Shown: positions 50,702 to 61,353 of the stretch, piece by piece
Layout: the number at the start of each line of letters is the position of its first letter
Numbering within the stretch: the stretch's first letter is position 1
NCBI GenBank assembly: GCA_004379135.1
Contig: NBNI01000007.1
Coordinates: 917,501 to 981,500, forward strand
Source: Acidimicrobiales bacterium mtb01
GTDB taxonomy: Bacteria > Actinomycetota > Acidimicrobiia > Acidimicrobiales > Ilumatobacteraceae
DNA: 64,000 nucleotides
Direction: 5' to 3'
Notes under the pieces: model-generated
The model's input: only the letters and a program-made list of their open reading frames with translations
The model's database searches: none
What the model was told of the DNA's origin: nothing
Program-made: the position numbers and the translations under genes

Positions 50702-52666
50702 ATGAGCGAGCCGCCTCCGCCTCCCCCGCCTCCCCCCTCCGGAGACCGCCGGCCGCGTCCGTTCAAGTCGACCAACAAGTTGCGCGGCAGCAATGACGGC
50801 AAGAACGACGGCAAGAACGACGGCCGTTCGGGTCGTCCGGCCATGCCCAAGTGGTCGCCCTGGATCCTCCTTGCAATCGTCATGCTCCTCATCTTCGGAC
50901 CACAACTCCTGCCCGGGCCCAACCGCGAGAAAATCGGTTTCGAGGAGTTCGTGACACAAGTGGAGGCCGGTCGCGTCGACGAGGTCAAACTCAACAACAC
51001 GACTCTCGGCATCACCGGAACATTCGTCGACGGCAGCGAATTCTCCACGACCGCACCTCCGGGCTTCCCCAACGAGGTCGACCGCGAATTGCTGCGCACC
51101 AAGGGTGTCGACTTCCAGCCGAACACCCCGCAGTCCAACTGGTTCGTCAGCCTGATCCCGCTGCTGTTGCCCTTCTTCCTCATCATCGGGTTCCTCATGT
51201 GGATGAACCGCCGCGCGTCGGGGCAGATGGGCAACGTGATGTCCATTGGTCGCAGTCGCGCCAAGGCCTACACCACTGATCGTCCGTCCACCACGTTCGC
51301 CGACGTGGCCGGCTACGAAGGTGTGAAGACGGAGATCAAGGAAGTCGTCGACTTCCTGCGCATGCCCGAGCGATTCAAGGAAATCGGGGCTCGGGTTCCG
51401 AAGGGCATCCTTCTCGTGGGCCCTCCGGGCACCGGCAAGACGCTGTTCGCCCGCGCGGTGGCCGGTGAGGCCGGAGTCGGCTTCCTCTCGGTCACCGGAT
51501 CCGACTTCATGGAGATGTTCGTCGGTGTCGGCGCGAGCCGAGTTCGCGACCTGTTCCAGCAGGCGCGCAAGATGGGGCGCGCCATCATCTTCATCGACGA
51601 GATCGACTCCATCGGCCGCAAGCGCGGCGCCGGACTCGGCGGCGGACACGACGAGCGCGAGCAGACGCTCAATCAGATGCTCGCCGAGATGGACGGGTTC
51701 GAGACGTCCGAGGGCATCGTGATCATGGCGGCCACCAACCGACCCGACATTCTCGACCCGGCGTTGCTGCGTCCTGGTCGATTCGACCGCCAGATCGTCG
51801 TGCCGCTCCCCGAATACGAGGAGCGTCTGGCGATCCTCAAGGTCCACAGCCGTGACAAGCGCATGGGACCCGATGTCGATCTCGAGGTGATGGCCAAGGG
51901 AACTCCCGGAATGAGCGGAGCCGATCTGGCCAATCTGGTCAACGAGTCCGCCCTCTTCGCGGTTCGCCGAGGTTCGTCGCAGATCGAACGCATCGACTTC
52001 GAGTCGGCACGCGATCGCATCATGATGGGCGCTCGTCGCGATTCGCTCGTGCTGTCGGTCGAAGAGAAGCGCACGACCGCGTACCACGAAGGCGGTCATG
52101 CCGTTCTCGCCGCGGTGCTCCCCAACGGGGATCCGCTCCACAAGGTCACGATCCTTCCGCGCGGAATGGCCCTCGGTGTCACGCAGACGCTTCCGGAAGA
52201 ACGCCACAGTTACTCGCGCGAGTACATCCTCGATCGGATCTGCATGGCTCTCGGCGGTCGGGCCGCCGAGGAACTGGTGTTCAATCAGCAGACCACCGGC
52301 GCGGCCAACGACCTCGAAGTCGTGACCGGCCTGGCTCGCCGCATGGTGCGCGAGTGGGGCATGAGCGACAAGGTCGGTCCCATGGCGTGGGCCGGACAGC
52401 AGCAGGTGTTCCTGGGCGAGGACCTCATGTCGAGTGGACGCGAGTACTCCGACGACACCGCCCGCGTCGTCGACGAGGAGATCAATCGCATCCTGCGCAG
52501 TCAGGAGACGCGGGCGATGGAACTCCTCGCCAAGCACCGCACCGGGCTCGACCTAGTGGCCGAAGCGCTCCTCGAGCACGAGACGATCGATGGTGCCGAA
52601 GTCGCCAAGCTCGTGCAGCGGGGCCTCGATTCGTCGGCACCTCAGGCGCCGTCGCTCACCGACTAG
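50702..52666 (+). CDS. ftsH: ATP-dependent zinc metalloprotease FtsH
   Basis: A 654-residue membrane AAA+ protease that degrades misfolded membrane proteins. A Pro-rich N-terminus (nine Pro in a row) precedes two membrane helices (about 43-63 and 143-160). The AAA+ domain has [19 protein letters not shown] (near residue 240) and [15 protein letters not shown]. The SRH region is [18 protein letters not shown], and the protease active site is [11 protein letters not shown] (HExxH, near 462). Start ATG 50702 follows TAGCAT by 6 bases. Its end overlaps the convergent thioredoxin-like gene by 11 bases. Confidence 0.97.
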   Translation: MSEPPPPPPPPPSGDRRPRPFKSTNKLRGSNDGKNDGKNDGRSGRPAMPKWSPWILLAIVMLLIFGPQLLPGPNREKIGFEEFVTQVEAGRVDEVKLNNTTLGITGTFVDGSEFSTTAPPGFPNEVDRELLRTKGVDFQPNTPQSNWFVSLIPLLLPFFLIIGFLMWMNRRASGQMGNVMSIGRSRAKAYTTDRPSTTFADVAGYEGVKTEIKEVVDFLRMPERFKEIGARVPKGILLVGPPGTGKTLFARAVAGEAGVGFLSVTGSDFMEMFVGVGASRVRDLFQQARKMGRAIIFIDEIDSIGRKRGAGLGGGHDEREQTLNQMLAEMDGFETSEGIVIMAATNRPDILDPALLRPGRFDRQIVVPLPEYEERLAILKVHSRDKRMGPDVDLEVMAKGTPGMSGADLANLVNESALFAVRRGSSQIERIDFESARDRIMMGARRDSLVLSVEEKRTTAYHEGGHAVLAAVLPNGDPLHKVTILPRGMALGVTQTLPEERHSYSREYILDRICMALGGRAAEELVFNQQTTGAANDLEVVTGLARRMVREWGMSDKVGPMAWAGQQQVFLGEDLMSSGREYSDDTARVVDEEINRILRSQETRAMELLAKHRTGLDLVAEALLEHETIDGAEVAKLVQRGLDSSAPQAPSLTD

Positions 52667-53117
52667 AGCAGTCGTCGACCGAGTCGACCGCCGGGTCACG
52701 CGTTTGCGCGACCGCGGCCCACAGATCGGTGGCCGTGACCGGTCCGAGGAAGTGACGACGAACCACGCCCTCCGAATCGAGCACGACCAAAGTCGGCACG
52801 GCATCGATCCGATACTTGTCGTGCATCGCCCGATGTGCGCCGTACTCGAATTCGATCACTCTCACCTGTGAACTCTGGAGAACGCGCGCCTTGGCCACGA
52901 CGTCGGAACAGACGTGGCAACTCGCCGACGTGAAAATCGCGATCGACCAGGACGACGACGTGGTGTACGAACCGCCGACGAGGTCGGTCGGATCGATCTG
53001 CGTCGGAACGGTCCATTCCTTCTGACTGGGAGCGTCCACCACCGCGCGACGACGCAGAACCACGGCCGCGGCGCCGACCACGACGATGATTCCGAGCGCG
53101 ATGAGAAGGTTCGTCAC
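52656..53117 (-). CDS. Membrane-anchored thioredoxin-like protein
   Basis: A 153-residue protein. One N-terminal membrane anchor (about 4-22) is followed by a thioredoxin fold with SCHVCSDVVAKARVL (CxxC) and the cis-Pro region IDAVPTLVVLDSEG. The CHVC active site is not that of a typical Trx (CGPC), suggesting a specialised reductant or a sensor. It starts with GTG 53117 that overlaps the DUF5719 gene's stop by 4 bases (GTGA), hence translational coupling. Expected to face the extracytoplasmic side or the cytoplasm; orientation is unclear. Confidence 0.78.
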   Translation of the reverse strand: MTNLLIALGIIVVVGAAAVVLRRRAVVDAPSQKEWTVPTQIDPTDLVGGSYTTSSSWSIAIFTSASCHVCSDVVAKARVLQSSQVRVIEFEYGAHRAMHDKYRIDAVPTLVVLDSEGVVRRHFLGPVTATDLWAAVAQTRDPAVDSVDDCSSR

Positions 53118-54559
53118 GGCGGATCAGGGAATGCGAGGGCGGCCGAGGTTCCCGAACCGCGTTGGTTCCGCTCGATTCGGCGCTCGACAAGGATCGGCTG
53201 ATCGGATCGCACCACGATGGGTCGCCCGAGGCTCACCGCGTCGACGAGATCGATCGCCCGCCATCCATTGGCCGGGATCGCGATGTCGGACAACTGCGGA
53301 ATCGGATCTTCTCCACCGGGACCGACCGACAGCACGTCGACGTTGGCCGGGTTCGGCGACACATTGAGAACCACCAGTGCTCCCTCGAGAGCGACCGTCG
53401 GCGTGACGGAAGCCAACCAACGGGTCGACAAAGACGCGCCCTCGGCGCCGAGAAGAACCGACGTGGACACCGACTCGCCAGTGGGCCGAGTGATGACCCG
53501 TTCGACCACCAGCGCAGGTTCGGACAGCGTGGAGACGAGCAGACCGTGGCGACCGTCTGGCAGAGCCGCGATGGCAGACGTGTCGTACACCACCACCTCG
53601 CGCGACGGCACGGTGAGCGTGGTCGGCTCGATCACTCCCGCGGTTTCGTCGAGGCCGAGGACGATCACATCGGCTTCGACGTCGGCCTCCGTGGGGTTGA
53701 AGATCACCAAACGCTCGGTGACACCCTCCCCCTTCTCACCATCGGCGAACCACCACTCGTCTCCGAGCGCGGGCGCGCCCAGTGACGTCACATGACCGAG
53801 GCGTCCACTGCCGAGGAAATGCTGGTCCTTGGCGACGAGGATGCGCCCGCTCGTGGCAAGCACACTGGCCGCCACCACCGGCTCGTCGCGGAATCCGGCC
53901 TCTTCGAGGTTCAACACGCGCAACGAACGCGGCGGGATCACGTAGCCCTGCAACTCGCTCGGAGATCGTGGGCCCTGGGCGGTGGAGATCGTGATGTCGA
54001 CGATGGCCGGCGAGAGGTACGGATTGGACATCAGCAAACGCAGATCGGAGTCGGACGCGGTGAAGCCGTCGGCCAGGTACCACTCGGAGGACGTGGTGTT
54101 GGCGCACGGCGACAACACGTCGCCGGCTGGGTGGAGAGAGCGTTGCTCGACGGCCACCTCGACCCGGTCGACTTCGACGACCGCACTCACGTAGTTGGCG
54201 GTGACGATCTCGTCGAGATCGATGGTGGACTGTGAGCGAGGTTCGATCGAGAACGGAACGACCACCGGGTCACGATCGATCGTGAGAATCGTGACGGTGC
54301 CCGTGGCCGCCGTCTCGCCGGGATTGGTCGCGACCACGTCACCGCCGTACTCGCCGTTGTCGGCCGCGCCCAGAGCCGCGGTTCCACCGCAGAACCACGT
54401 CGCGCTGACGACATCGTCTCCCACGGCCAGGCGTGGCGTACCCGGCCGCGGCGACTCGGCGAAGGTCACCGTCGCCCTTTTGACGTCATTCGCCGAGGTG
54501 CCGACCACGACGAGTGCGGCCAGCACGAGGAGTGCGAGGGCGACGACTCGTCTGGTCAC
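53114..54559 (-). CDS. DUF5719 family exported protein
   Basis: A 481-residue protein with an N-terminal signal/anchor (VVALALLVLAALVVVGTSA) and a mostly beta-sheet exported body with repeats of VVVLNVSPNPANVDV and LVIFNPTEADVEADV type. This is the pattern of actinobacterial DUF5719 proteins, which usually lie directly downstream of a large family-2 glycosyltransferase, as here. The function is unknown. Two Cys are in the N-terminal half (CGGTAAL and PCAN). GTG 54559 makes a GTGA overlap of 4 bases with the glycosyltransferase stop. Confidence 0.85.
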   Translation of the reverse strand: MTRRVVALALLVLAALVVVGTSANDVKRATVTFAESPRPGTPRLAVGDDVVSATWFCGGTAALGAADNGEYGGDVVATNPGETAATGTVTILTIDRDPVVVPFSIEPRSQSTIDLDEIVTANYVSAVVEVDRVEVAVEQRSLHPAGDVLSPCANTTSSEWYLADGFTASDSDLRLLMSNPYLSPAIVDITISTAQGPRSPSELQGYVIPPRSLRVLNLEEAGFRDEPVVAASVLATSGRILVAKDQHFLGSGRLGHVTSLGAPALGDEWWFADGEKGEGVTERLVIFNPTEADVEADVIVLGLDETAGVIEPTTLTVPSREVVVYDTSAIAALPDGRHGLLVSTLSEPALVVERVITRPTGESVSTSVLLGAEGASLSTRWLASVTPTVALEGALVVLNVSPNPANVDVLSVGPGGEDPIPQLSDIAIPANGWRAIDLVDAVSLGRPIVVRSDQPILVERRIERNQRGSGTSAALAFPDPP

Positions 54560-57500
54560 GAAACGATCTCCGAGGACGACAACGACATGACCGGCGAATC
54601 GACGTTCTCGGCACGGCCACGTCGGCGGCGCGCCGGTTGCAGAACTCCGACGAACACCGCGATCCAGAGCGCGATGTGAACGATGATCCAGAGAAGCCGC
54701 GTGATCGGGGAGGAGTAAGCGAGCGAAACGTTGCCTCCCGCCGATGCATCGAACGACATGACCGAGCCGAACGAACCTCTCCCCTCGACCGACTCGCCGT
54801 CGACCCGAAGCGTCCAGCGGTCGTCAAAGGGAACGCCCAGATGCACGACCCCGCCGGCGATCCGCTGAGTGCTCTCGCTCCAGGCCGAAGCGCCTTCGAG
54901 AATCGGTTGGGCGCCACCGACATCGGAGCGGACGAGCGCTCCGGCGCCGCCTTCCACGCTGTTCGCGGCCGCCTCCACGCCGAGCACCGCGGTCAGGGGA
55001 ATCCATTGCGTGTTCTCGAACACGGTGAGGCTGGACGGGCTGTACACCGACGTGAAATCGAGCTGTTCGGCGAACGATGAAACGAGTCCATCGGCCACCG
55101 GCAACGGCGAGTCGGCCGTCGAGCGGACGCGATCGTATTTCGGAATCACCACGTACCGAATACCGAAGGGCGCCATGAGGCGGCCGACGCGCGTGGTCGT
55201 GCGTTGCGACAAGGCGTCGAGGAGGTCGGCCATGGTGCGTTCCTCGAGATCGGAGGGCGAGTACCACATCGAGCCGATGTCGAACGTACCGTTGCTCGTG
55301 ACCGAGTACGCCACGCCATCCGAATAGGGAACCTCGGCGCCCGGAACCAGGTCGGGATCGCCGACGACGAGTACGCGGTAGTCGCCGCCACTCGACGGCT
55401 CGGCGAGGAGTTCGTCGAGTTGTTCGACGATGGACGCGGAGGGCTGATCCCACGATCCGTCGACAGCCACGCTCACGACGGGCAGAACGGCCGACGAGAT
55501 CGCGAGCAGACCGAGAAGCGTGATGGGTTGACGCAGACCGAAACGGCCACCACGAACGTCGACCGAGAAGGACGCCACGAGCAACGTCGCTCCGAGTGCG
55601 AGCCCAACTGCCACCGGAGCAAGGAGAACTCCGATCTCGGGCAGATCGATCGGGCCGCTCGACGTGCTGGACGCACTGGCCAGAGCGAGGAAGACCGCGG
55701 ACAGAAGAATGGCCCGAATCGCCCACACGTACCGCCATCGTCGGGCCACGAACACCACCACGACGAGTGGAATGAACGCGCCGATGATGAGGCCGCCGAG
55801 TGCCGAGGGACCCACGCCGAATCGGAGGATCTCCCACACGTCGAGTCCGACCGTTCCGCCACCGGGCCGCCCGACGATGCGCGCCCATCCATCACCACTC
55901 ACGTACTGGAGGGACCACGGAACGTTGAGAACGAACGCACCCACCGCGCCCACCACGGCGGACGCCGCCGTCGAGCCCGCCGCCCGTAGATCTCCGCCTC
56001 CGACCACTCCCCCGAGGGCGAGAACGAGCAGCGCGAGCACGATGACCACAGCCGCCGACGGGCTGAAGGCGAACGCGATCGCCACGACCAGAGTGAGGCG
56101 AGCGACCAGCGACAGTCGCATCGCGGCGGACGGGTGATCGATCACCTCGTTGCGCCGCATGACCGGATCGCCCACGATCGAACCACCCAAGCCGGAGAGC
56201 CGTCGCGCGAAGTGCAACGCCCACGGAACGAGTGCGTAGGCGACGAGAACCGCCGAACGTCCGGATGCAACCGCTGCGTAGGGCAACGGCACCGCCGCGT
56301 ACACGACCAGACCGGCGGCCCGCGCACGAGGATCGGCGCTGATCGCCACCAGGCGGGCAACGCCCAGCCAGCCGACGAGCACTGCGCCGACGACGGCGAA
56401 CGTCTCGAGCCAGGCCATCTGAGCGAAGGCGATCAACCCGGCGACACCCACCGTGAAGAGGCCACTCGGCTGGGCCTTGGTGCCACCCAGCCCTCGCTCC
56501 CACCATCCGCTCGCGTACGAGCGCAACGCATCGATCGGGGACTCCGGCAACGGCAGGATCTCACCGATCGGCCGAACGCCCGACGACCAGAGTTGTCGCG
56601 ACCCGACCAGAAGAAGGAGCACGAGCAACGACCACGCGACCACGATGACGGGCGAGCGAGTCTCGTTGCTGACGCGGCGACGGGCGCGCCGGGCCGTCGA
56701 GCGACGCCGCGTGAATCGTGCGACGCGGACGCTTCCGCTCGTCTGCATGGCCGCCACTTCGGCCGGGGGGACGAGCCGCAGTCGCGCGATCCGACGGCGA
56801 CGACGACGTATCGAGGGCGCACTCGTCACCAAGGATGCGAGTGAGCCGAAGCGGGCCAACGCCATGGCGCCGCGCCCGCGGACGATCGATGTGATCGCAG
56901 CGGCGAGATTGACGAGGATGAGCACGGGCACGATCAGCCAACTCCGGCCACTGAGAGACGCCACAGTCATCACTCGTTGGCGTTCGATCTCGAAGTCGTC
57001 GACGAGATCGGGACGGCGCTCGTGGAACCGACCACGGTGTCGAGCGACCGCCGACGGAACGACGACGACTCGCCCACCGAGAAGGTGGGCTCGCCAGCAC
57101 AGGTCGAGCCCTTCGCCGTGGAACCGGATCGACGGATCGAAACCTTTCAGTTGCCGGAAGACATCGGCGCGAATCAAGAGGCAGGCCGACGACAGTGCGA
57201 ACACGTCGCGGATGGCATCGTGCTGCTCCTGATCGAGTTCGCGGGGTTCGAGTCCGTCGTCCAGTTCGCCGAATCGATCGACCGCGAAGCCGACCGACTG
57301 CAGGATCCGGGCGTCGTCCCAGTCGACGATCTTCGGGCCGACCATGGCCGCGTTCGAACGAAAGATCTCCTCGACCAGGCGCGACACCGCATCGGGCATC
57401 AAGGCCACGTCGTCGTGCATCAACAAGAAGAAGCCGCTGTCGCCTTCGACGAGACCCAGGACCTGATTGGCGGTGGGCCCGAACCCGAGATCGGCACCGG

Positions 57501-57720
57501 CGGCCCGGATATGGGCAGCGGGCAGGTGTGCACGAACCACCGCCGCGACCTCGTCGACCGCCGAACCCGGAGCGTCGGCGACCAGGACCAAAACCTGCAG
57601 GTTGGGGTAATCCTGGGCAGCCAACGAGGCGGCCAGCTCGGCCAGGTGGGGCTGCGGGGGGTGGACCACGATCGTGGCGACGACACCGGGGGCGCCAGAG
57701 GGGTTGGACCGCGACTCCAC
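54556..57720 (-). CDS. Family 2 glycosyltransferase with multi-TM C-terminal region
   Basis: A 1054-residue fusion. The first 250 residues are a GT-A domain: YPNLQVLVLVADA, LGFGPTANQVL, LLMHDDVALMPDAV (metal-binding acidic motif) and FHGEGLDLCWRAHLLGG (acceptor-side acid), like rhamnosyl/galactofuranosyl-type transferases. The rest has about twelve membrane helices and a periplasmic C-terminal domain ending in a last helix. It should elongate a lipid-linked or wall glycan. GTG 57720 starts 9 bases after TAGCCT. It forms an operon with DUF5719 and the thioredoxin-like gene (all overlapping). Confidence 0.85.
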   Translation of the reverse strand: MESRSNPSGAPGVVATIVVHPPQPHLAELAASLAAQDYPNLQVLVLVADAPGSAVDEVAAVVRAHLPAAHIRAAGADLGFGPTANQVLGLVEGDSGFFLLMHDDVALMPDAVSRLVEEIFRSNAAMVGPKIVDWDDARILQSVGFAVDRFGELDDGLEPRELDQEQHDAIRDVFALSSACLLIRADVFRQLKGFDPSIRFHGEGLDLCWRAHLLGGRVVVVPSAVARHRGRFHERRPDLVDDFEIERQRVMTVASLSGRSWLIVPVLILVNLAAAITSIVRGRGAMALARFGSLASLVTSAPSIRRRRRRIARLRLVPPAEVAAMQTSGSVRVARFTRRRSTARRARRRVSNETRSPVIVVAWSLLVLLLLVGSRQLWSSGVRPIGEILPLPESPIDALRSYASGWWERGLGGTKAQPSGLFTVGVAGLIAFAQMAWLETFAVVGAVLVGWLGVARLVAISADPRARAAGLVVYAAVPLPYAAVASGRSAVLVAYALVPWALHFARRLSGLGGSIVGDPVMRRNEVIDHPSAAMRLSLVARLTLVVAIAFAFSPSAAVVIVLALLVLALGGVVGGGDLRAAGSTAASAVVGAVGAFVLNVPWSLQYVSGDGWARIVGRPGGGTVGLDVWEILRFGVGPSALGGLIIGAFIPLVVVVFVARRWRYVWAIRAILLSAVFLALASASSTSSGPIDLPEIGVLLAPVAVGLALGATLLVASFSVDVRGGRFGLRQPITLLGLLAISSAVLPVVSVAVDGSWDQPSASIVEQLDELLAEPSSGGDYRVLVVGDPDLVPGAEVPYSDGVAYSVTSNGTFDIGSMWYSPSDLEERTMADLLDALSQRTTTRVGRLMAPFGIRYVVIPKYDRVRSTADSPLPVADGLVSSFAEQLDFTSVYSPSSLTVFENTQWIPLTAVLGVEAAANSVEGGAGALVRSDVGGAQPILEGASAWSESTQRIAGGVVHLGVPFDDRWTLRVDGESVEGRGSFGSVMSFDASAGGNVSLAYSSPITRLLWIIVHIALWIAVFVGVLQPARRRRGRAENVDSPVMSLSSSEIVS

Positions 57721-57848
57721 GATGGGCGAAGGCTACTCGTTACGGTCGGTTCGACCAGGGCGCCCGATCGCCGCTGCGGGGCGACAAAGACTCGTCACGC
57801 TGGGGTGATCGCTCGGCGCATCGACAGCGATGGGTAGCGTGATCAGTC
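57721..57848. promoter_or_regulatory. Divergent promoter region, family 2 glycosyltransferase / flippase
   Basis: A 128-base gap. TAGCGT at 57835-57840 lies 8 bases before TTG 57849 on the plus strand; TAGCCT lies 9 bases before GTG 57720 on the minus strand. Spacing is slightly longer than in the leaderless cases. I see nothing else. Confidence 0.45.
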
Positions 57849-59165
57849 TTGGCGACGACTGAACGAGACCCCCGCGCGCCCCTTCCGGAGGGCACCGTCG
57901 CCGTCGGCATCGGTCTGCTCATCGCCGGTCTGTCGAGTTACGCCTTCTTCAAGGTGGGCCAGGAGGCGCTCGGCAAGGACGACTTCAAACCGATCGTCGC
58001 GCTGTGGTTCGCCACCTTCGTTCTGGCCCCGGGCTTCTTCCTGCCACTCGAACAGGAAATGGGTCGCGCACTCGCCCACCGCCGGGCACTCGGCCGCGGC
58101 GGACGACCGATCGTCATGCGCATCGTGCCGTTGGGTTTGGTGATGGCGGCGGTCGTCATCGCCGTGATCGCCGGACTGAGTTCGATCGCGACACGCGAGT
58201 TCTTCGAGGGCTACGGGCTCGTCACCGCCGCGCTGATCATCGCCTTCATGTCGTACGCACCCACGCACCTGGCCCGCGGGATCTGCTCGGGCGAGGGCCG
58301 CTTCGCCGCGTACGGCATCGTCATGGGGGCCGACGGTTTCGTCCGGGTGGTCGGTTGCGTGATCCTGTGGCAACTCGACGTGACGAACGTGGGCGCGTAC
58401 GCGCTGCTCGTGGCCTTGTCTCCGCTGTCGGGTGTGCTCATCGTGTGGGCCCGTCGACAACTCGTCACGAGCCCGGGCCCCGAAGCACCCTGGAGCGAGG
58501 TCACACCCAACCTGGGCTGGCTCCTCCTCGGTTCGGTGATGGGGGCCGGATTGGTCAACGCCGGACCGATCGCCATCGACGTTCTCGCGTCCAACGGTGA
58601 AGCCGAGAAGGTCACGCGGTTCGGCAACGGCGTTCTCCTGGCGCGCGTCCCGCTCTTCTTGTTCCAAGCCGTGCAGGCCGCACTCCTGCCACGACTGGCC
58701 CGACTCGCGGCGCAGAACGATCTCGACGAGTTCCGCGACGGGTTCCGTCGACTGATGCTCGTGGTGGTCGCCGTCGGCTCGTTCGGCACCATCGCGTCGT
58801 TCGCGTTCGGACCGGCGGTGCTCGACGTGGTCTACGACGGCGGACTCGATCGACGCACGCTCACTCTTCTGGCGTTGGGCAGCGCGCTCTACATGGTTGC
58901 GTTGGCCACGGCGCAGGCAGTGATCGCGCTCCACGGCCACGCGCGCGTCGGCATCGGCTGGCTCGCGTCGATGATCGTGTTTCTGCTCTGCGCATGGCTG
59001 TCGGCCGACGATCTGTATCTGCGCGTCGAGATCGGCTTGGTGGCGAGTTCGGTCGCGGCGCTTGTCTACTTCGCGTGGTCACTGCGCGAGCTGCTCAAGA
59101 AGGGGGCCCGACCCGACCGCGACTCGGCGCTCGAGGCGTTCATCGGCAACCCGATCGAGGGTTAG
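57849..59165 (+). CDS. Polysaccharide flippase-like membrane protein (MOP superfamily)
   Basis: A 438-residue protein with about twelve membrane helices, resembling Wzx/MATE-type oligosaccharide flippases: [20 protein letters not shown] at the start, and [20 protein letters not shown] in the middle, a motif common in these carriers. The likely role is export of a polyprenyl-linked glycan made by neighbouring transferases. TTG 57849 is the only start available: an in-frame stop (57840-57842) lies just upstream. Ends overlapping the convergent GMD gene by 4 bases. Confidence 0.82.
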   Translation: MATTERDPRAPLPEGTVAVGIGLLIAGLSSYAFFKVGQEALGKDDFKPIVALWFATFVLAPGFFLPLEQEMGRALAHRRALGRGGRPIVMRIVPLGLVMAAVVIAVIAGLSSIATREFFEGYGLVTAALIIAFMSYAPTHLARGICSGEGRFAAYGIVMGADGFVRVVGCVILWQLDVTNVGAYALLVALSPLSGVLIVWARRQLVTSPGPEAPWSEVTPNLGWLLLGSVMGAGLVNAGPIAIDVLASNGEAEKVTRFGNGVLLARVPLFLFQAVQAALLPRLARLAAQNDLDEFRDGFRRLMLVVVAVGSFGTIASFAFGPAVLDVVYDGGLDRRTLTLLALGSALYMVALATAQAVIALHGHARVGIGWLASMIVFLLCAWLSADDLYLRVEIGLVASSVAALVYFAWSLRELLKKGARPDRDSALEAFIGNPIEG

Positions 59166-60154
59166 AGCGCCATGCCCGCGCGGGCCGCTTCGCGCTTGAG
59201 GTCGTGCGCCACCATCATCTTCACGAGTTCGGGGAACGAGACCTCGGGCTTCCAGCCCAGCTTCTCGCGGGCCTTGGTGGCGTCACCGATGAGGAGGTCG
59301 ACTTCGGCCGGACGGAAGAACTTGGGATCCTGGCGGACGAACTTCTTCCAGTCGGAGATTCCGACCTCGGCGAAGGATCGCTCGACGAGTTCTTCGATGG
59401 TGTGGGTCTCGCCAGTTGCGATCACGTAGTCGTCGGGCTCGTCCTGCTGGAGCATGAGCCACATCGCCTTGACGTAATCGCCGGCGTATCCCCAGTCGCG
59501 CTTGGCGTCGAGATTGCCCATGACGACTTCGTTCTGGAGGCCCAACTTGATGCGAGCGGCGGCGTTGGTGACCTTGCGCGTGACGAACTCGACTCCGCGC
59601 CGCGGACCCTCGTGATTGAAGAGGATGCCCGAGCACGCGTACAAGCCGTAGCTCTCGCGGTAGTTCACGGTGATGTGATGCCCGAAGACCTTCGCGCATC
59701 CGTATGGGGAGCGCGGATGGAATGGCGTCTTCTCCGATTGCGGGATCTCGCGCACCTTCCCGAACATTTCGGACGACGAGGCTTGGTAAAAGCGAATGGT
59801 GTTGTTCTCGGCCCCACCCACCATGCGGACGGCTTCGAGCATGCGCAGAACGCCCGTTCCGGTGAGGTTGGAGGTGAGCTCGGCCTGGTTCCACGACAGC
59901 GCCACGAACGAGATGGCGGCCAGGTTGTAGACCTCGTGGGGCTGAGCGACTTCGAGGGCCTTGACGAGTGACGGCAGGTCGGCCAGGTCGCCGGGGACCA
60001 CTTCGACGAAGGGGAACTCGTCGCGGAGCATCTCGAGTTTCGGATTGTTCTGTCCCTTGACGACCCCGAAGACTTGGTAGCCCTTCTCGTGCAGGAACTG
60101 AGCCAAGTGCTGACCATCCTGGCCAGTGACTCCGGTGATGAGGGCGCGACGCAT
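59162..60154 (-). CDS. gmd: GDP-mannose 4,6-dehydratase
   Basis: A 330-residue extended SDR making GDP-4-keto-6-deoxymannose, precursor of GDP-fucose, rhamnose and perosamine-type sugars. It has [49 protein letters not shown] with the catalytic Tyr-Lys pair, [10 protein letters not shown] and the GMD-typical [24 protein letters not shown] stands 4 bases before ATG 60154. No fucose synthase (GER) or other second-step enzyme lies nearby, so the end sugar is unknown. Depends on GDP-mannose made via ManB. Confidence 0.9.
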   Translation of the reverse strand: MRRALITGVTGQDGQHLAQFLHEKGYQVFGVVKGQNNPKLEMLRDEFPFVEVVPGDLADLPSLVKALEVAQPHEVYNLAAISFVALSWNQAELTSNLTGTGVLRMLEAVRMVGGAENNTIRFYQASSSEMFGKVREIPQSEKTPFHPRSPYGCAKVFGHHITVNYRESYGLYACSGILFNHEGPRRGVEFVTRKVTNAAARIKLGLQNEVVMGNLDAKRDWGYAGDYVKAMWLMLQQDEPDDYVIATGETHTIEELVERSFAEVGISDWKKFVRQDPKFFRPAEVDLLIGDATKAREKLGWKPEVSFPELVKMMVAHDLKREAARAGMAL

Positions 60155-60236
60155 GGTACTCCTTGGGCGCCCACGAGATGAGCGTGCCGACAGTCTAGGG
60201 AGAACGACGCTCTGACCCCGGTCCTTCTCGCGCCCG

Positions 60237-60242
60237 TACACT
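60237..60242 (+). promoter_or_regulatory. -10 hexamer TACACT of leaderless glycosyltransferase gene
   Basis: TACACT, 6 bases, then GTG 60249. This promoter probably drives the glycosyltransferase-cofD-cofE run. Confidence 0.55.
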
Positions 60243-60248
60243 CGCTGC

Positions 60249-61343
60249 GTGCTGACCGTTGCCTGCGACACCGGGCCCCTGCACGGACCGGCCACCGGCA
60301 TCGCCCGCGCCACCGCCGGACTCGTCGATGGGTTGGCCGAGCACGACGTCGCGGTCATTCCGTACGTGGTGAGCTACCGAGCACAATTGAGCGCCGGAAC
60401 TCGTCGTCTGGCTCTCCCCGCTTCGCTGGCGCTGCGGGCGTGGGGGCGCTTCGATCGTCCGCGCGCCGATCGGTTCGTGTGCGGCGCCGATCTCGTGCAC
60501 GGCACCAACTACGTGGTTCCGCCGTCGTCGCTGCCGCGTGTCGTGAGCGTCTATGACTGCTGGGCGCTCGATCATCCCGATCTCGTCCACTCCGATGTGC
60601 GATTGGCCATGCGTGTCCTTCGACGCAGCATCGCCACGGGAGCCGTTGTGCACACTTCGTCGCAAGCGACCGCCGAACGATTGCGAGCCCACTTTCCCCA
60701 CGCCGACGTGGAAGTGATCCACCTCGGATCCACGCCTCTGGCCGCTCCCCCGGCCGCACCCAGCCGCCGACTCGCCGACCTCGTCGGCTCGCGCCCATTC
60801 GTCCTGGCGATGGGAACGATCGAAGTCCGCAAGAACCTTCCCCGGTTCGTCCGGGCGTTCGCCTCCGCGAACCTGCCCGACACGTCGCTCGTGATCGCCG
60901 GTGGTGACGGCAACGATCGTCCCGCGCTCGACGCCGCGTTGGCCGAACTCGCGCCCGACATCCGTTCTCGCGTCGTGCTCACGGGTCGGGTCGACGACGG
61001 TGATGCATCGTGGCTCGTCCACCGCGCGCGCGTTCTCGCCTATCCATCGCTGGACGAAGGCTTCGGCTTTCCGATCCTCGAGGCCTTCGCGGCCGGCGTC
61101 CCGGTCGTCGCGAGCACCGAGGGCTCGATCCCCGAAGTGGCCGGCGACGGTGCACTGCTCGTCGATGCGCTCGACACCGACCGACTCGCGGCCGCCCTCA
61201 CTCGGGCCGTCGTCGACGACTCCGAGCGAACCCGTCTCGTCGCGGCCGGTCGGGTTCGCGTCGGGGCATTCGATTGGGCGAACACGGCCGAGCGAATGGT
61301 CGCGCTCTACCGCCGAGTCGTCGCCGACTCGGCTCGATCGTGA
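60249..61343 (+). CDS. Glycosyltransferase family 4 protein
   Basis: A 364-residue GT-B retaining glycosyltransferase. The N-terminal half has [21 protein letters not shown] and the C-terminal half the family 4 donor site [20 protein letters not shown] with the E-x(7)-E element, as well as [15 protein letters not shown]. It uses a nucleotide sugar, with mannose or a derivative plausible given ManB/GMD. It is the first gene of a forward run with cofD, which begins 10 bases after its stop. A functional tie with F420 synthesis is not obvious. Confidence 0.88.
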   Translation: MLTVACDTGPLHGPATGIARATAGLVDGLAEHDVAVIPYVVSYRAQLSAGTRRLALPASLALRAWGRFDRPRADRFVCGADLVHGTNYVVPPSSLPRVVSVYDCWALDHPDLVHSDVRLAMRVLRRSIATGAVVHTSSQATAERLRAHFPHADVEVIHLGSTPLAAPPAAPSRRLADLVGSRPFVLAMGTIEVRKNLPRFVRAFASANLPDTSLVIAGGDGNDRPALDAALAELAPDIRSRVVLTGRVDDGDASWLVHRARVLAYPSLDEGFGFPILEAFAAGVPVVASTEGSIPEVAGDGALLVDALDTDRLAAALTRAVVDDSERTRLVAAGRVRVGAFDWANTAERMVALYRRVVADSARS

Positions 61344-61353
61344 GAATGGCGTC